A stretch of DNA of 64,000 nucleotides from Hyperoodon ampullatus (taxonomy: Eukaryota; Chordata; Mammalia; Artiodactyla; Ziphiidae). Shown here piece by piece: positions 1 through 13,084 of the stretch. The notes below the pieces were generated by a model, which searched no databases, was not told where the DNA came from, and was given only the letters and a program-made list of their open reading frames with translations. The stretch is taken from the NCBI GenBank assembly GCA_949752795.1, contig OX457063.1:69463783-69527782 (forward strand). Direction: 5' to 3'. Every line of letters begins with the position of its first letter. The first letter of the stretch is position 1. The position numbers and the translations under genes were made by a program.

Positions 1-591
1 ATTTTCTCTCTCATGCTCTTGTCCCTTGAAGAGTCTGAAATACAGAATTGTTTAGTGCTTTTAAGCCTTGCTCTTTAGCTTTGTGAGGGAAAAAAACGAA
101 AGACCTGTGCCTGACAATGGCACATTGAAGCCTCAGTGTCGCTGGGTCAGATGGCACTCAGTAGTCAAGTTCAACATTGAACTCACCAGTCAAGGGCACC
201 AGAGGGGGGGCTGTCAAATGTGTCTCTTTTTGTGAATGCTTTGTGCCTCTTGGTTGCTCGAAAGGACTAGATGCCATCTATTTTATAGACATATATCTTC
301 CCTCCCTTTTTCTTTCTTTCTTTTCTTTCTTGTTTCACCCTTTGGTTTCCCTCTCCCGAATGATGGGATGTTTATTGCAGGAGGCCTCTTAGGTGTGTAA
401 CCTTTAAGCTTAATCCATGGTTATATGCAAGGAGCAGACTCTCTGCCTGGTACTACTTTTTCCTCTCTCTCTCTCTCTGTTTTTTCTTCACTCTTAGGCT
501 TTGGGATATAAGATCATTTTTCAGGATTTCCCTGCCATCTTAAAGATTTCTGCAAAATTAATTAACAAGTGTAGGATTTCTTAGTTCCTTT
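1..591. other. Unassigned non-coding DNA
   Basis: I see no gene or recognisable repeat here. It has pyrimidine-rich runs near 300-335 and a short CT repeat near 463-478. The one ORF (177-392, 71 codons) has no family features and reads through the pyrimidine tract. Confidence 0.6.
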
Positions 592-681
592 TTTTTTGAA
601 TTTTATTTTTTATACAGCAGGTTCTTATTAGTTATCTATTTTATACATATTAGCATATACATGTCAATCCCAATCTCCTAA
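592..681 (-). mobile_element. L1 3'-end fragment, antisense
   Basis: A T-rich start followed by TACAGCAGGTTCTTATTAG and CATGTCAATCCCAATCTCC matches the terminal 3'UTR of the same L1 type seen at 7517-7620, so this is a severely 5'-truncated L1 on the minus strand. TTAGTTCCTTT occurs on both sides (581-591 and 682-692) and is the likely target-site duplication. The C-rich stretch after it (to about 715) also resembles the next part of the L1 3'UTR, so the true 5' end could lie further right. Confidence 0.8.
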
Positions 682-715
682 TTAGTTCCTTTCTTCACCC
701 CCCACCCCTCCCCAA

Positions 716-2462
716 ATAATCTGTAGTTTTATGGCAGGACTGGTGGGGCTCCCAACCCTGCAGGGAAGGAAGCCCATTAAGGCTTTCATGGTAAATGTCT
801 CTTTCAGATGTTTGAAATTACCTGCTGTTAGCTTCTAGAGCTGAGGGAAAACCTTCCAGTGAGGTCCACACCATTTGGGTAGGACTTTGGGGTTGCACAG
901 AGCAAATGTTCTTTCTTAGGTCTTGTTTTAATTGCCTGGTCACCTAGTGCAAATAGACTTTTTAAAGAGTTGTGGCTTTTTAGAATAGAGGCAGTCATTT
1001 AAAAATCCAAAGGCTTTAAAAATGAAATTTGCTCATAGAAGAAGCTTCTCTGATACGGTGTCGAACCTATTTGCTAAAGTACATTTGATAGACCACCTAA
1101 AATCCCTGTATTTTCCTACAGTGGTCTAAAGAATTATCACCACCCAGGTGTAGACTTTTCCTCATTCAAACGTATTTCAAGGCTGAGTGATACCCTATTC
1201 CATATCTACCCATTGCCACTTCTGTACTCTTTCCTCTAATTTTAAGGCCTCTATAGCTGTAGCTCTTTCTCAGTTACCCATGTGGAAATAATCTAATCTT
1301 GAAAAACGCCCCATGAGGCGTTTCAATAACTAAGTGCTCAGGGAGTAAAAACTAATTTTAGTATTTGCTTTAGCAAAACAGTTAGACAAATATACTACAG
1401 ATGGTTATCTACCTTTCAAAACCAAATACATAAAACCTGTATTAATCAGAACTCGCAGTTAAAGTCACTTTTTTTTTTGCTTTGTGTTGATAGGAAAGAG
1501 AAGATATCAGAAAAGCTGAAAGAAAGGTTTAATAAGAACTCAAGTTTACTTTAAACTAGTGAGGTCGTGAAGACATGACCAGCTTAAATTTTTACTTCTG
1601 TGGTATTCTACAGTGAGAATTGATTGGATAGTACCTTAAGGTTCTACACGCTTTCCATATATTGTAATTACGATAGCTAGAAACTTTGGTTACACGTGTT
1701 GTTGTTCTATTTAAGGATGAAGGCCCCAAATCTTTTCTGCTTTTAACTAGATTGATTATTCAAAAAAACATTCCCCTAAAACTTTCCTGTTAAAAAGTGA
1801 TTGGTCACTTTTCATATCCGTAACACCCCATAGCACACACATACATAGAGTTAGGCCAGAAAGCAGTCATCTTCAGCTCTCCCCCTTTTGCTGTCCTCCT
1901 CCCCCACCCCACTAATGAATAAGTCAGCCCCGAGTCTCCTCTTCTGCCTGACTTCACTGTCTCCTGCCTGAGATCTCACAAAAATCTCACAGCCAGTCTC
2001 TGTCTTCAGCCTCTTACCTCTTTGCTCCACACTTCAAAATCTTTGACTGTTGTCATGCCAAAAAAACAGGGCAAGATCATGAGCTCTGGTCCCTGCTCTG
2101 TGTGTCCATTGCCTATGGTGAAGGTTTTCAAAGGTTTTTCTCGGATGTGGCTGGGCCACTGGGTTCCCAGGTTGTCATTTCCCCTTCCCGCCTCCTCACA
2201 GCTTCAGCTGGAGCAGCTTCACTTTTGTTCTGCCTATTGAACTTGGAGTAGGATTTTGTTGAACAAAATGTTCCAGGACTTAAAAAAAAAAAAAAAAAAG
2301 GTTTGCAAACTATGGGATCAGATAACTACGAAAATGCTGCGTCTTCTCCCATATTCTGCCGGAGGTGCTAACTTTGACTTTTGGCATTCTGTTTTTTTAA
2401 GCTTCCAAAATACATTGTATGTTTATGTTCAAATTGCTCGCAGTTCTCCAGTTCATGGGCTC
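716..2462. other. Unassigned non-coding DNA
   Basis: No gene or firm repeat match is visible. There is an A17-18 run near 2281-2299. Short ORFs at 2022-2240 and 2256-2486 have no domain features, and the second is built on the A-run. Confidence 0.6.
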
Positions 2463-2665
2463 ATGTTTATTGAGTGTTTTTTGTGATTAGGGCTTTTATG
2501 CATATTAATTTATTCAATCTGTTCTTGATTGATGTCGGTGCTATTATTTAGCACCATCTTATGGATGGGGAAACTGAGGCACGGAGCTGAACTCTCTTGC
2601 CCAAGGTATTATAGTTAGTAGGCGTAGAGCCAGGATTCTGAGCTCAGAGACCTCCTGCAGAATCC
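2463..2665 (-). mobile_element. MIR SINE, antisense
   Basis: The order TTTATTGAGTG, then a GGGGAAACTGAGGCACGGAG block, then TTGCCCAAGG and AGAGCCAGGATTCTGA is the reverse complement of a MIR element. These are ancient tRNA-derived SINEs shared by all mammals. It is heavily diverged, and I see no target-site duplication. Confidence 0.75.
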
Positions 2666-3754
<1,089 letters not shown>

Positions 3755-6700
3755 GGTATCAACCTCTTTCTCTCAGGTGAGGGGCAGTTTGAGGATGTGG
3801 GAGAAGTAATGGAGCAACTGTTTTAAGTGCAGAGGAGGGTCTGCCTCCGGGCCCAGGGCTGTCTTTGCAGACCGTTTGTGGGGACCAGATGGGAGGGGTG
3901 TTGTGCCAGGTGAGCTGCAATTAGTGGTTGATCGCAGGCTGGGGAAGCAGCAGGGCTGGGTTCTCAACTGCTCGGTCCAAGTATAAACTAGAGGTTAGCC
4001 TCAGTGTGGGGCAGGATTAGGAAGAAAATATGGCAGGATGAAAGGTCAGGATTGGATTCTGGGACCTGGCTGACCCTGTGTGATCATGAACAGACTCCTT
4101 AATTAGGAGCCATCTGCTAAGAAATAACCCTTATGTATATATTTTAAAAGAGCTTTCTCTATCGCGCCTGAAAAGTGAATTACTGGATATTATTAACACT
4201 TGGTGGGGAGGGGTAGGTGTCTAGAATCATCAGCCCTTACTCCCAGAGGAGGGGACAGTCCAGTTTGTCGATTGCAGGATGCTTGTTTTGTTCTTTTTCT
4301 CCCCTGCAACCCAGGCTTCTGGCTGTTTTACTGCTTATAAGCCTCTTTGTTAGAGGAGGAAACAAACAAAAGGAGTTAAAACTCATCGTTTGGTTTTGCT
4401 TCTGGTTGAGCAGCTTGCATTGAAGGTTAGCTGGGTGGGTCAGGAGTGTGGAAGGTGAAGATCTGAATGATCCGTGTGGGTTATCGATTAGTTTAGACTG
4501 GTCTGCCCTTGTGTCCCTTGCATGCTCTCTTTGGGGATAGAGCCATTAGGAGCAGAAAGTGAAAAGGGAGATTCTTTGTAACAAAGAGACAGGCATGGGA
4601 ACAGAATCAGAGACTACACATGTCTAAAATGTGCTCTGCAGTAGCCAAGAAAATGGTTTCAAAAACTTGAACGATAGGAAAATGCAATGAAAAATACTTA
4701 AGAAAGCTTATATAGCCCAGATACTGTGTGGCAGGAAATGAACAAGTTAATAATATTAGAGTTGGTTTTTTCTTTGTAGCTGGGAAGAGGATATGCAGTA
4801 AACTGATAAAGACGGCTCATTTTCAGTGTTTTCTTAATCTTTTTTGGTCTTGTATTAAATTTAAGACTGTAGACTTATCACTAGTTCTTGGAGACACCTA
4901 GGTGAAAATCCTCACACATCATGTTGAAAATATCTCTTTGGGTGGGTGTAACGTTTCACTTGAAAAAGAACTGTTAAAATCCTGTGGGATCACAGGTAAC
5001 AAATAGAGTGCAAAAGGCACAGAGAAAGCTGGGTTTTGACTGCAGATGCTTTCTGAGCCTTGTCAGATGACAAACTTTGTCTTGCTGCTGCTGCTATCCA
5101 CACAGATTTGCTCACTGCTGGCTTGCTGTGAAAGAATGTGGGCATTAAGGAGATCCCAGGAGCTTTTCATTAAGCTCAGGCTCTCTGTCTTCAAGGGCCA
5201 CTGAATGATTGGAACTTTAATCAGCGTGCATGAGGAAGAGACCTAAGGTGGGTGTTAATGCCATTGAATTAATCAGAGCAAGGACTGACCCCGGCGGGGG
5301 GGGGAAGCACTCCCCACCTGCAGCTGTTTCTACTGGGATGTAAGAAGCAGTGTCCCTCAAGGAGCTCCGCACCCTGGGTAGAAGCTTGCATCCCATGCTA
5401 CTGCAGGGTGGGAAAACCCTATCCAGATACCTCCCTTTGAAGTAGAGAGATGGTTAAGATTCTTCAAGTTTTTGTGGGCAGTCCTTAGATACCCCCTAGA
5501 TATGGGGGTAGAAGCTGTTGCACACAAAGGGCCTGGTATTCAAAGCCCACCTCAAAGGTTTTCTCTTCTGATGAGATTCCCTGGAGGGGACCCCTGGAGT
5601 GGGGAGACAACCCTCCTTTTATATGGACAGCCAGAAGGGAGGCCCAGGAGGGAGGCCGAGGGGAAACCTTGTGCCAGAAGGCAGAGAGAAAAGAAAAAAA
5701 ATGAAGCGGAGAGGAAAGTGCACTTAAAAGGGATGGAAGTGGGGATTTACTACCTTTTAAAGGCAAGAGGAAGAAGGTCTTAGGGAGAGAAAACAAATAA
5801 GGAGATGGGATCCAATCAGATGAAGTTCTTTTAAGGAAAGGATGGTGTTAAAGCAAATCTGTAGACAGAAAATGAGGGCAAGCACACTGGTGGAAGTGCC
5901 AGAGGAGAGTTCCAGCTAGTGTATAGCAGAGAGGGAAGCTCGTGTTTGAAAATGAGGCAGCCTCGTGCTTTAAAAGATTGGGCCTTGGAAGGTGGGGACA
6001 TCATTGGGAGGGGGACCATCGGTATATTTCATGTCATAGTTTTCTTCATTGGATAATGCCCAGTAGGCTCCCTGTATTTTGGGGCATCATATGTATTGAT
6101 TGATGCCTTTGAATGTAAAGGCAGAACATTAGATAAATGCAGGAAGGGAAGGTTTTGAGATGAGGAACGTGGAGAGCCAGGAACTTTGTTCTTCTTTATC
6201 TAAGCTCCCTGGAGATCTGTTTCTTTGGTAAATTCCTGTATTAATCAAATTTTCTTTCCAACTGTCCTATGAATAGAAAGAGGAAGACTTCATTAACCTC
6301 ATTTCTTAGAATCATAGATCTGGTAAATGAGGTTTGAAGAAGTCCAATAAATGAGTGGCTCCATCTCTTACCCTTCAACGAGTCAGAAATAAGAAGAAAT
6401 ACCAGAATGTTGTATTTAATACATTGTGTGTACACTAGATTCTGGAGAATGTGCTGAGTCAAGGCTCCTTTGTATATAGTATGCCCTTCAGCTTACTCTT
6501 GCTACAAAGAATTTAGAAGTGGTGATTTTGAAAGCACTTGCCAGTGGGGAATACCATTTGATGGTGGTTTCGTTATTAAAATATTTTTGAGTGACACTGT
6601 TTACTTGCTACCATATTTTGGTTATGATTAAAGGTAACTTTTAGTGCCTAAAGAATGGAATTGGCTATTAGTCAGAGTCTGGTAACATCTGAAATAAATT

Positions 6701-6780
6701 AGAAGAGTTGTGGGCAAGAAATGAAGAAGCTGTCAGAGTTGGATAGGGTAGGAGGTAACTTTGAGAACTTAAGACTTGTC
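3755..6780. other. Unassigned non-coding DNA
   Basis: No gene or clear repeat. A purine-rich block lies near 5630-5790, and two overlapping opposite-strand 103-codon ORFs (5472-5783 and 5485-5796) across it reflect that composition, not a protein. A weak MIR-like remnant may sit near 4050-4130. Confidence 0.5.
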
Positions 6781-6905
6781 TCAGTTTATTCATTAAGCAA
6801 ATACTATAGACTAGGCACTGTGCTAGGACTGAACAAAATAAAGGTGAATATAGCACAGTTCTTCATGGAGCCCATGATAAAATGGGGTGACAAGCAGGAA
6901 CAGAT
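6781..6905 (-). mobile_element. L2-like 3'-end fragment
   Basis: TTTATTCATTAAGCAAATACTATA, AGGCACTGTGCTAGG, GAACAAAATAAAG and TTCATGGAGCCCA follow the order of the ancient L2 LINE end, in the usual antisense reading. It is old and diverged. The class is likely but the subfamily is not resolved. Confidence 0.55.
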
Positions 6906-6927
6906 GCTTGCTTATTGATTGATTGAT

Positions 6928-7378
6928 AGATCAATTGTAGTATAGTTGATTTATAATGTGTTAAAGGTGTAAGTAGAGTGGTTCGATTACATGTATTTTC
7001 AGATTCTTTTTCATTATATGTTATTACAAGGTACTGAATATAGTTCCCTGTGTTGTTTATCTTTTTTTATATAGTAGTGTATATCTGTTAACCCCAAACT
7101 CCTAAGTTATCCCTCCCCACCCCTTTTCCCTTCGGTAACCATTAGTTTGTTTTCTGTGTCTTTGAGTCTGTTTCTGTTTTGTAAATAAGGTCATTTGTAT
7201 CATCTTTTAAGGTTCCACATATAAATGATATGTGTGATATTTGTCTTCGTCTGACTTACTTCACTTAGTATGATAATCTCTAGGTCCATCCATGTTGCTG
7301 CAAATGGCATTATCTCATTCTTTTTTATGGCTGAGTATTCCATTGTATATACCACAACTTCTTTATCCATTCAACACA
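6928..7378 (-). mobile_element. L1 3' fragment, antisense, older subfamily
   Basis: GTATAGTTGATTTATAATGTG, GAATATAGTTCCCTGTG, GTTTCTGTTTTGTAAATAAG and ATGGCTGAGTATTCCATTG are the reverse complement of an older cetartiodactyl L1 3'UTR and the very end of ORF2. It stops abruptly near TTATCCATTC, so it is 5'-truncated. It has the same orientation and related sequence as the copy at 29594-30549. Confidence 0.9.
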
Positions 7379-7456
7379 GATGCTTTTAAACATTACCATA
7401 ATTGTAGTGATATGGACTGCTCCAAGATTTCCCACTATTTTTGGAGAAGTGACAGA

Positions 7457-7470
7457 AAGGAAAAAGTCTT
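7457..7470. repeat. Target-site duplication, left copy
   Basis: AAGGAAAAAGTCTT is matched with one mismatch by AAGGAAGAAGTCTT at 8490-8503, flanking the L1 between them. Confidence 0.8.
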
Positions 7471-8489
7471 TTTCTTTTTTTTCCTCTCGATTCTGAAGAT
7501 CTTTATTTTCTTAAAAATTTTTTTGAATTTTATTTATTTATTTTGTACAGCAGGTTCTTATTAGTTATCCGTTTTATACACATCAGTGTATACATGTCAG
7601 TCCCAATCTCCCAATTCATCATACCACCACCCGCACCCCCTGCCGCTTTCCCCCCTTGATGTCCAACAACCCCCTTGGTTGTTCTCTACATCTGTGTCTC
7701 CATTTCTGCCCTGCAAACCAGTTCGTCTGTACCATTTTTCTAGGTTCCACATATATGCGTTAATATACAATATTTGTTTTTCTCTTTCTGACTCACCTCA
7801 CTCTGTATGACAGTCTCTAGATCCACCCACGTCTCTACAAATGATCCAATTTCGTTCCTTTTTATGGCTGAGTAATATTCCATTGTATATATGTACCACA
7901 TCTTCTTTATCTGTTCGTCTGTTGATGGGCATTTAGGTTGCTTCCATGACCTGGCTATTGTAAATAGTGCTGCAATGAACATTGGGATGCATATGTCTTT
8001 TTGAATTATGGTTTTCTCTGGATATATGCCCAGTAGTGGGATTGCTGGGTTATATGGTAGTTCTATTTTTAGTTTTTTAAGGAACCTCCATACGGTCTCC
8101 ATAGTGGCTGTATCAATTTACATTCCCACCAACAGTGCAAGAGGGTTCCCTTTTCTCCACACCCTCTCCAGCATTGGTTGTTCGTAGATTTTCTGATGAT
8201 GCTCATTCTAACTGGTGTGAGGCGATACTTCATTGTAGTTTTGATTTGCATTTCTCTAATAATTAGTGATGTTGAGCAGCTTTTCATGTGCTTCTTGGCC
8301 ATCTGTATGTCTTCTTTGGAGAAATGTCTATTTAGGTCTTCTGCCTATTTTTGGATTAGGTTGTTTGTTTTTTTAATATTGAGCTGCATGAGCTGTTTAT
8401 ATATTTTGGAGATTAATCCTTTGTCCACTGATTCGTTTGCAAATATTTTCTCCCATTCTGAGGGTTGTCTTTTCGTCTTGTTTGTAGTT
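7471..8489 (-). mobile_element. 5'-truncated L1, antisense
   Basis: About 1.0 kb of L1 is inserted on the minus strand: a T-rich tail, then 3'UTR, then the C-terminal part of ORF2. It belongs to a younger 3'UTR type (TACAGCAGGTTCTTATTAG) than its neighbour at 6928-7378. A 14-bp target-site duplication with one mismatch bounds it, which fixes both ends. The L1 sequence stops within CGTCTTGTTTGTAG, the normal result of incomplete reverse transcription. Confidence 0.95.
7740..8488 (-). pseudogene. L1 ORF2 C-terminal relic
   Basis: The minus strand encodes the end of L1 ORF2p (endonuclease-reverse transcriptase) downstream of the polymerase domain. The cysteine-rich CX3CX7HX4C motif is visible as [18 protein letters not shown]. 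It is broken in two places: TGG has become TAG at 8345-8347, and a 1-bp loss near 8093 shifts the frame (ACGGTCTCC for the expected ACTGTTCTCC). The natural ORF2 stop follows ILTHICGT at 7740. It is not functional, since the endonuclease and polymerase domains are absent. Confidence 0.92.
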
Positions 8490-8503
8490 AAGGAAGAAGT
8501 CTT
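8490..8503. repeat. Target-site duplication, right copy
   Basis: AAGGAAGAAGTCTT is the partner of 7457-7470. Confidence 0.8.
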
Positions 8504-8723
8504 AAAGCTGATATTAGGGGAAGGTACACGAACTAGAGTCGTGCCTAACTGCCCCTTCCTCACACCTGTGACTTTAAAAATCTCTAAAACTAGTGACAAT
8601 TACACAGAGTTGGGAGTCTGTATTCAACTCAAGAGATCTCTCCATAACTGTTTGTGGTGGGTGGTTATAGGCCTGAGAGGATGGTATATAGTGAAGGCCT
8701 TGGTAAGAAAAAGGATCAAAAGA

Positions 8724-9201
8724 TGCATTAGTTTTCTGTTGCTGCTGTAACAAATTGCCACAGACTTAACTGCCTTAAAACAACTCAAATTTATTATCTT
8801 ACAGCTCTGGAGGTCAGAAGTCGGACGTGGATGTCAGTGGGCTAAAATCAAGGTGTTGGCAGGGCCGTGTTCCTTCTAGGCTCTAGGGGAGAACTTGTTT
8901 CCTTGCCTCTTCCAGTTGCCCTTGTTTCTTGGCTCTTGGCCTTGTTTCTCCATATTCAAAGCAAGTAATGTCAGTCTGAGTCCTCCTCGTGCTGCCATCT
9001 CTCTGTTTCTCTGGCCACAGCCTTGAAACATTCTCTAACTCTGAGCACTCATGCTGTGCATTGGGCCCATGCAGATAAGCCAAGATAATCTCCCCAACTC
9101 AGGGTCCTTAACTTTAATCATAACTTCGGAGTCCCTTTCACCATGTAAGGTAACATAGTCACAATTTCTGGGGATGAGAGTGTGGACATCTTTGTCTACC
9201 A
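8724..9201 (-). mobile_element. MaLR (MLT1-like) LTR, antisense
   Basis: TTAGTTTTCTGTTGCTGCTG, TTATTATCTTACAGCTCTGG, AGGTCAGAAGTC and TGTGGACATCTTTGTCTACC run in the order of a reverse-complemented solo LTR of the mammalian apparent LTR-retrotransposon group. It begins TG and ends CA in this reading and is flanked by AAAGA (8719-8723) and GAAGA (9202-9206), a 5-bp target duplication with one change. No internal retroviral sequence is present. Confidence 0.8.
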
Positions 9202-11546
9202 GAAGAGGAGGCCTGGATTCTTTCCACTGTGCCTGTGGTTCTTAACCAGGGTGAATGGGCCTCCAGATTAATTTTCCTTCAAGCTTTTACACCACTGCCA
9301 TAATTGCTAGACAGTCCTCTTTGGTAGGTCATTCCTTGGCTCAGAATACTCCTTGGCCAGATATTCAGGTCACTCCACAGGCGGTCCTTAATCACCCCTT
9401 CCCATCCTTGTCCTGAGCGAGAACTCCGTGTTCTGGTTGGATGTGTTTATTTGCTGTTGCCCTCTGTCCCCTGTTCCATTCGACACATTCCTGACTCCAC
9501 GCCTTTGCCTGAGTTGTCCCTGCCAAACCAGACTACCCTCTTTTATCTCTGCCCATCCTTCCTATAAAATCCTGTGACATTGATCATCTTTATTCCACAT
9601 TTGGAGTTTATCATAATTACTACTATTTAACTTTTATGTGAGTGCATTTGATCTTCCCATATAGACTAGTCATCCTAGGGTGCTTGTTAGAAAGGGAGCG
9701 TCTTGGGACTTGCCCTGAGAGACTGATTGAATGGCCTGGGATGTGGCCAAGGGGTTTGGCTTTTTAACAGACACTGTGGGTGATGCTGATAGAGGCAGCC
9801 CACACGCAACATGTGCTGGGAACTCCTTGAGAGTGGGGGTGAATGATCTGTCCTCTCATAGCGGTGGACGTCATGTTGTCCTTGTAGGGGGAGATGATGA
9901 TGATTTGTGGAAATGAATGCCAGTTTTCTGCAGGTGAGTTTAGAGAGGAAGAGAGGGTCTTGTGGGAAGTGTGTAGTAGAGTTAAGGGCACCAAGCTGTG
10001 CACCATCTTTTTGGAAAGTTCAGTGATGGACAGAGAGTCAGTCTGTGCACCCTGGTGGAAATGGGTAAGATCAACAGTACAGCTGTGATTTGGAAATAAC
10101 CTGTTAACATGGCAAAATTGCCATACCTCTAGATTTACTTTATTTTAACTTGTCTTTGTTTCAGGGACCCAGCCTGATGTATCAAAGGCAGAAATTTTGT
10201 TGTGGAAAAGACTTGAAAAAGGAAAGATGGCTACTTCATGGGAATATGCAGAGGGAACTCTGTGCTTTTAGTGCCCATTCTGATCACTAGTTCTTCTTGA
10301 TGCCTGGAATGCAAAGAATACCCAAAAATCTGAATTCCCACTGAACCAAGCATTTTTGGAATGAGGCCCTTCATGAATATGCCATGATTTTAATTTCTGC
10401 TTTTGTTAAGATTGGAATGGAGTCTTTGTTATCTTACATTATTTCCTAGACCTCCTGGAGAGTTTAAATCCAATGAACGGATTTATTTTTAGAAAATTGA
10501 TTTTTGCCTTTTCCCATTTTGGGGGATCTTATAGCATAAACTGAAACTATTAACAAGCTAATGAAGCAAAAATATTTTTTGTTTCTTTCAGTGTTCTACT
10601 TCTCATTAATTTTCTATCAACTTTATGGCAGAAAGGGAAGACATCAATTTTTATTGAGAGTAGAGCTCTAAATAACTAGCTATTTTAGAGTTCCTATTAT
10701 AATAGGAGTCTACCCATTATAAATAATTAAATGAATTTAACCTGGATCAGAAGAGGCAGTATTAAAAATAACATGTTTCTGTGAGCTGTAAGCTGTCACA
10801 GAGGTGATATACTTGAATTGGAAATTACCAAAATTTCCTTCTGCTTCCCTAGTCACCAGACAAAACAGAAGCATTTATATTACTGTCTTTTGTTTAAAGG
10901 AAAAGAGCTATGTTTTAAGATGAATTGGGCTAGGCACTTTAATAACAGTTTTGATTCCATTTAAGCCAGTTCTCTATGTGCTATCTAAATTTTAAAAAGA
11001 TTCCATAAATTGAGTAAGTCGTGAAAATTCATTCTTTTTTCAGTGGGCTCATTTGCCTATCTGATGGTCATTTCCTCTTCAGTTGGTTCTGTGATGATTT
11101 CTGATTCTGATTGAACTAATAACCCTGTGGGAATAACAGGGGCAAGGAGGAGCATGTGCTGTGCATCTAGAGCTAAATTAAAATACTGATAATTAATGCA
11201 GTTGTTTGGTTTCAAATGCTTCAGTTTCTTTTTTCTTTAAAGCAGCAATTATGTGTACAGTGTCCTTCTAGATGAAATAAAATGAAAGGCTGAAGGAAGT
11301 TATCACTAAGTCATTCCTGCATACACTGTTTCTTCTGGATGGAAATCTGCATTTTGACACAAAGCTCACAGTTAAAATTCACTCCTGTATAACCAAACTT
11401 AGGAATGATCAAGGTATTTTGGCCTAGTATTGAATTAAATTGAGTCAATATTTGTGTAATATCTTTCCTCCCCACAATGGCACTCTCTGTAGAAAATAGG
11501 AGAAGAGTAATGTAATCCTTGCCTTCAAAGAATTGATAATTTAGAA
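9202..11546. other. Unassigned non-coding DNA
   Basis: No gene is seen. About 9300-9600 is weakly L2-like by its word content. The rest is AT-rich single-copy-looking DNA, including a 16-bp perfect palindrome at 10692-10707. Short ORFs at 9731-9916, 9764-10006 and 9894-10088 overlap in conflicting frames. Confidence 0.5.
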
Positions 11547-12047
11547 CAGAACTATACAATAGGAATATTATGTGAACCACATAACTTTAAATTTCCCAGT
11601 AGCCACATTAAAGGATAAAAAAGACACAGGTGAAATTAATAATGTTAAAAATCCAGATTTTTGTTATTTTAATTGTGTATTAATATAACCCACAGTATCA
11701 AAAATATTATCATTTCAACATGTACTCAGTATAAAAATTACTAATGAGATTTTGCATTCTTTTAAAAATACTAACTTTTCAAAATCTGGTGTTTGATTTA
11801 TTTTTAAAGCACATCTCAGTTTGGATGCTAAATTTTTGCTGGAAATACTTGATCTTTATTTAGACCACAAAATTCAGAGTCGAAAAAGTACAGTCACATA
11901 CTAAAGTTGCCCAGTAACTGAAGTGAACATCTGTTCTATATTTGAATTAAAAATTAATATTAAAAGTTCAGTACACCAGTCCCTCTAACCACATTTCAAG
12001 CGCCAGTAGCCCCATGTGGCTCGTGGCTACTGTACTGGACAGCACAG
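11547..12047. mobile_element. hAT-Charlie DNA transposon (MER1-like)
   Basis: A 501-bp non-autonomous element. Its degraded inverted ends are CAGAACTATACAATAG on the left and TACTGGACAGCACAG on the right, with internal words CCAGTAGCCACATTAAA and CACATTTCAAGCGCCAGTAG typical of MER1A. It is flanked by ATTTAGAA (11539-11546) and ATTTAGAT (12048-12055), an 8-bp target duplication with one change, as expected for hAT transposition. It encodes no transposase. Confidence 0.85.
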
Positions 12048-12170
12048 ATTTAGATGTTGAGACAAGACTTTATGCACCTTCAATACTTAAATAATTGCAG
12101 ATGGTATGTAATTAGAAAAATGAATTCCTGTGTATTTGTATTTGATAATTAAGAGAAGTGTGGGCTAGAG

Positions 12171-12382
12171 CAGTGCTGTCCAATAGAACTTTCTATGATG
12201 AAAATGCTCTATATTGGCACAGCCCAGTAAGGTAGGCACAGCCTAGTAAGGTAGCCGCTAGCCCTGTGTGGCTTTTGAACACTTGAAATGTGGCAATGCA
12301 ACTAGATACTATATTTTAGTTTTAATTAATTCAAAATTAGATAGCCACTTGGGGCTGGTGGCTGCCATATTGGATAGTGCTG
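12171..12382. mobile_element. hAT-Charlie DNA transposon (MER3-like)
   Basis: A 212-bp palindromic element starts CAGTGCTGTCCAATAGAAC and ends CATATTGGATAGTGCTG, which are imperfect inverted repeats. The 8-bp flanks GGCTAGAG and CACTAAAG match at only five positions, consistent with great age. It lies 123 bp from the MER1-like element and has related termini. Confidence 0.8.
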
Positions 12383-12465
12383 CACTAAAGTCTCATAAAT
12401 GAGTGTGAATTAAGATAGGCAGTGAGAAAAGGATAAGACATTACTGAGTGGGGAACAGCATAGAC

Positions 12466-12610
12466 CAGTGGTTGCCAAACATTAGTGCACATTGCAATTA
12501 CAGGGGGATCTTGCAAAAAAAAAAAAACCCTGTATTCACCTACCACATCCAGACATGTTGATTTAATTGGTGTAGGTGACCTAGTTATTAGAATTTTCCA
12601 AAGCTCCCTA
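12466..12610. mobile_element. hAT-Charlie fragment (MER5-like)
   Basis: The start CAGTGGTTGCCAAACATTAG is the typical MER5-group terminus. The right end is degraded and no target duplication is evident. An A13 run interrupts it near 12516-12528. Confidence 0.6.
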
Positions 12611-12759
12611 GGAACAGATCTGTGCTTGCATTATGAATCTATTTTCTCTTCATATCATACATAAGTTTGCTAGAAACAAGCACAAATAAAGAAGAAACCA
12701 AATCAGTACCTGGTATTTTCTAGGTTCCTAAGACTATCGAACATATACTCCTTGTTGAT

Positions 12760-12905
12760 CATACAAAACCCTGTGCATTAGATGGAACAGAAGTGATTCC
12801 CATTTGCATAATAAAAAGACTCAAAGGTTAGCTCACTTGCTGAGAGTCACATAGCTGGGGGGGCCGAATGTTGTGTCTTGAACCTGTATCTTGTGTTTCT
12901 GCTGC
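12760..12905 (-). mobile_element. MIR SINE remnant, antisense
   Basis: ATTCCCATTTGCATAATAAAAAG, TTGCTGAGAGTCACATAGCT and TCTTGAACC preserve the spacing of a reversed MIR. It is strongly diverged. Confidence 0.55.
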
Positions 12906-13084
12906 CACATGAGCAGAGCAATATAGAGTATCCAGCTTCCTCCAATTCACGACTTGTTTTCTCTCTCTTCATAATAGAGCCCTTGTGCTTAGATTTATTA
13001 AGAATGTTTCCTTTGATATTTAGGAAAAAAAATCTCATTAACAATTGGATGTTTGTAGTCCAACAGATTCATGATCCTCTAAAG

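Noticed and set aside
5280..5310. CCCCGGCGGGGGGGGG considered as a CpG-island edge
   Set aside because: CpG content falls off at once on both sides. It is an isolated G-run.
8178..8750. 190-codon plus-strand ORF
   Set aside because: Most of it is the antisense of the L1 ORF2 relic on the minus strand, continuing into unrelated DNA.
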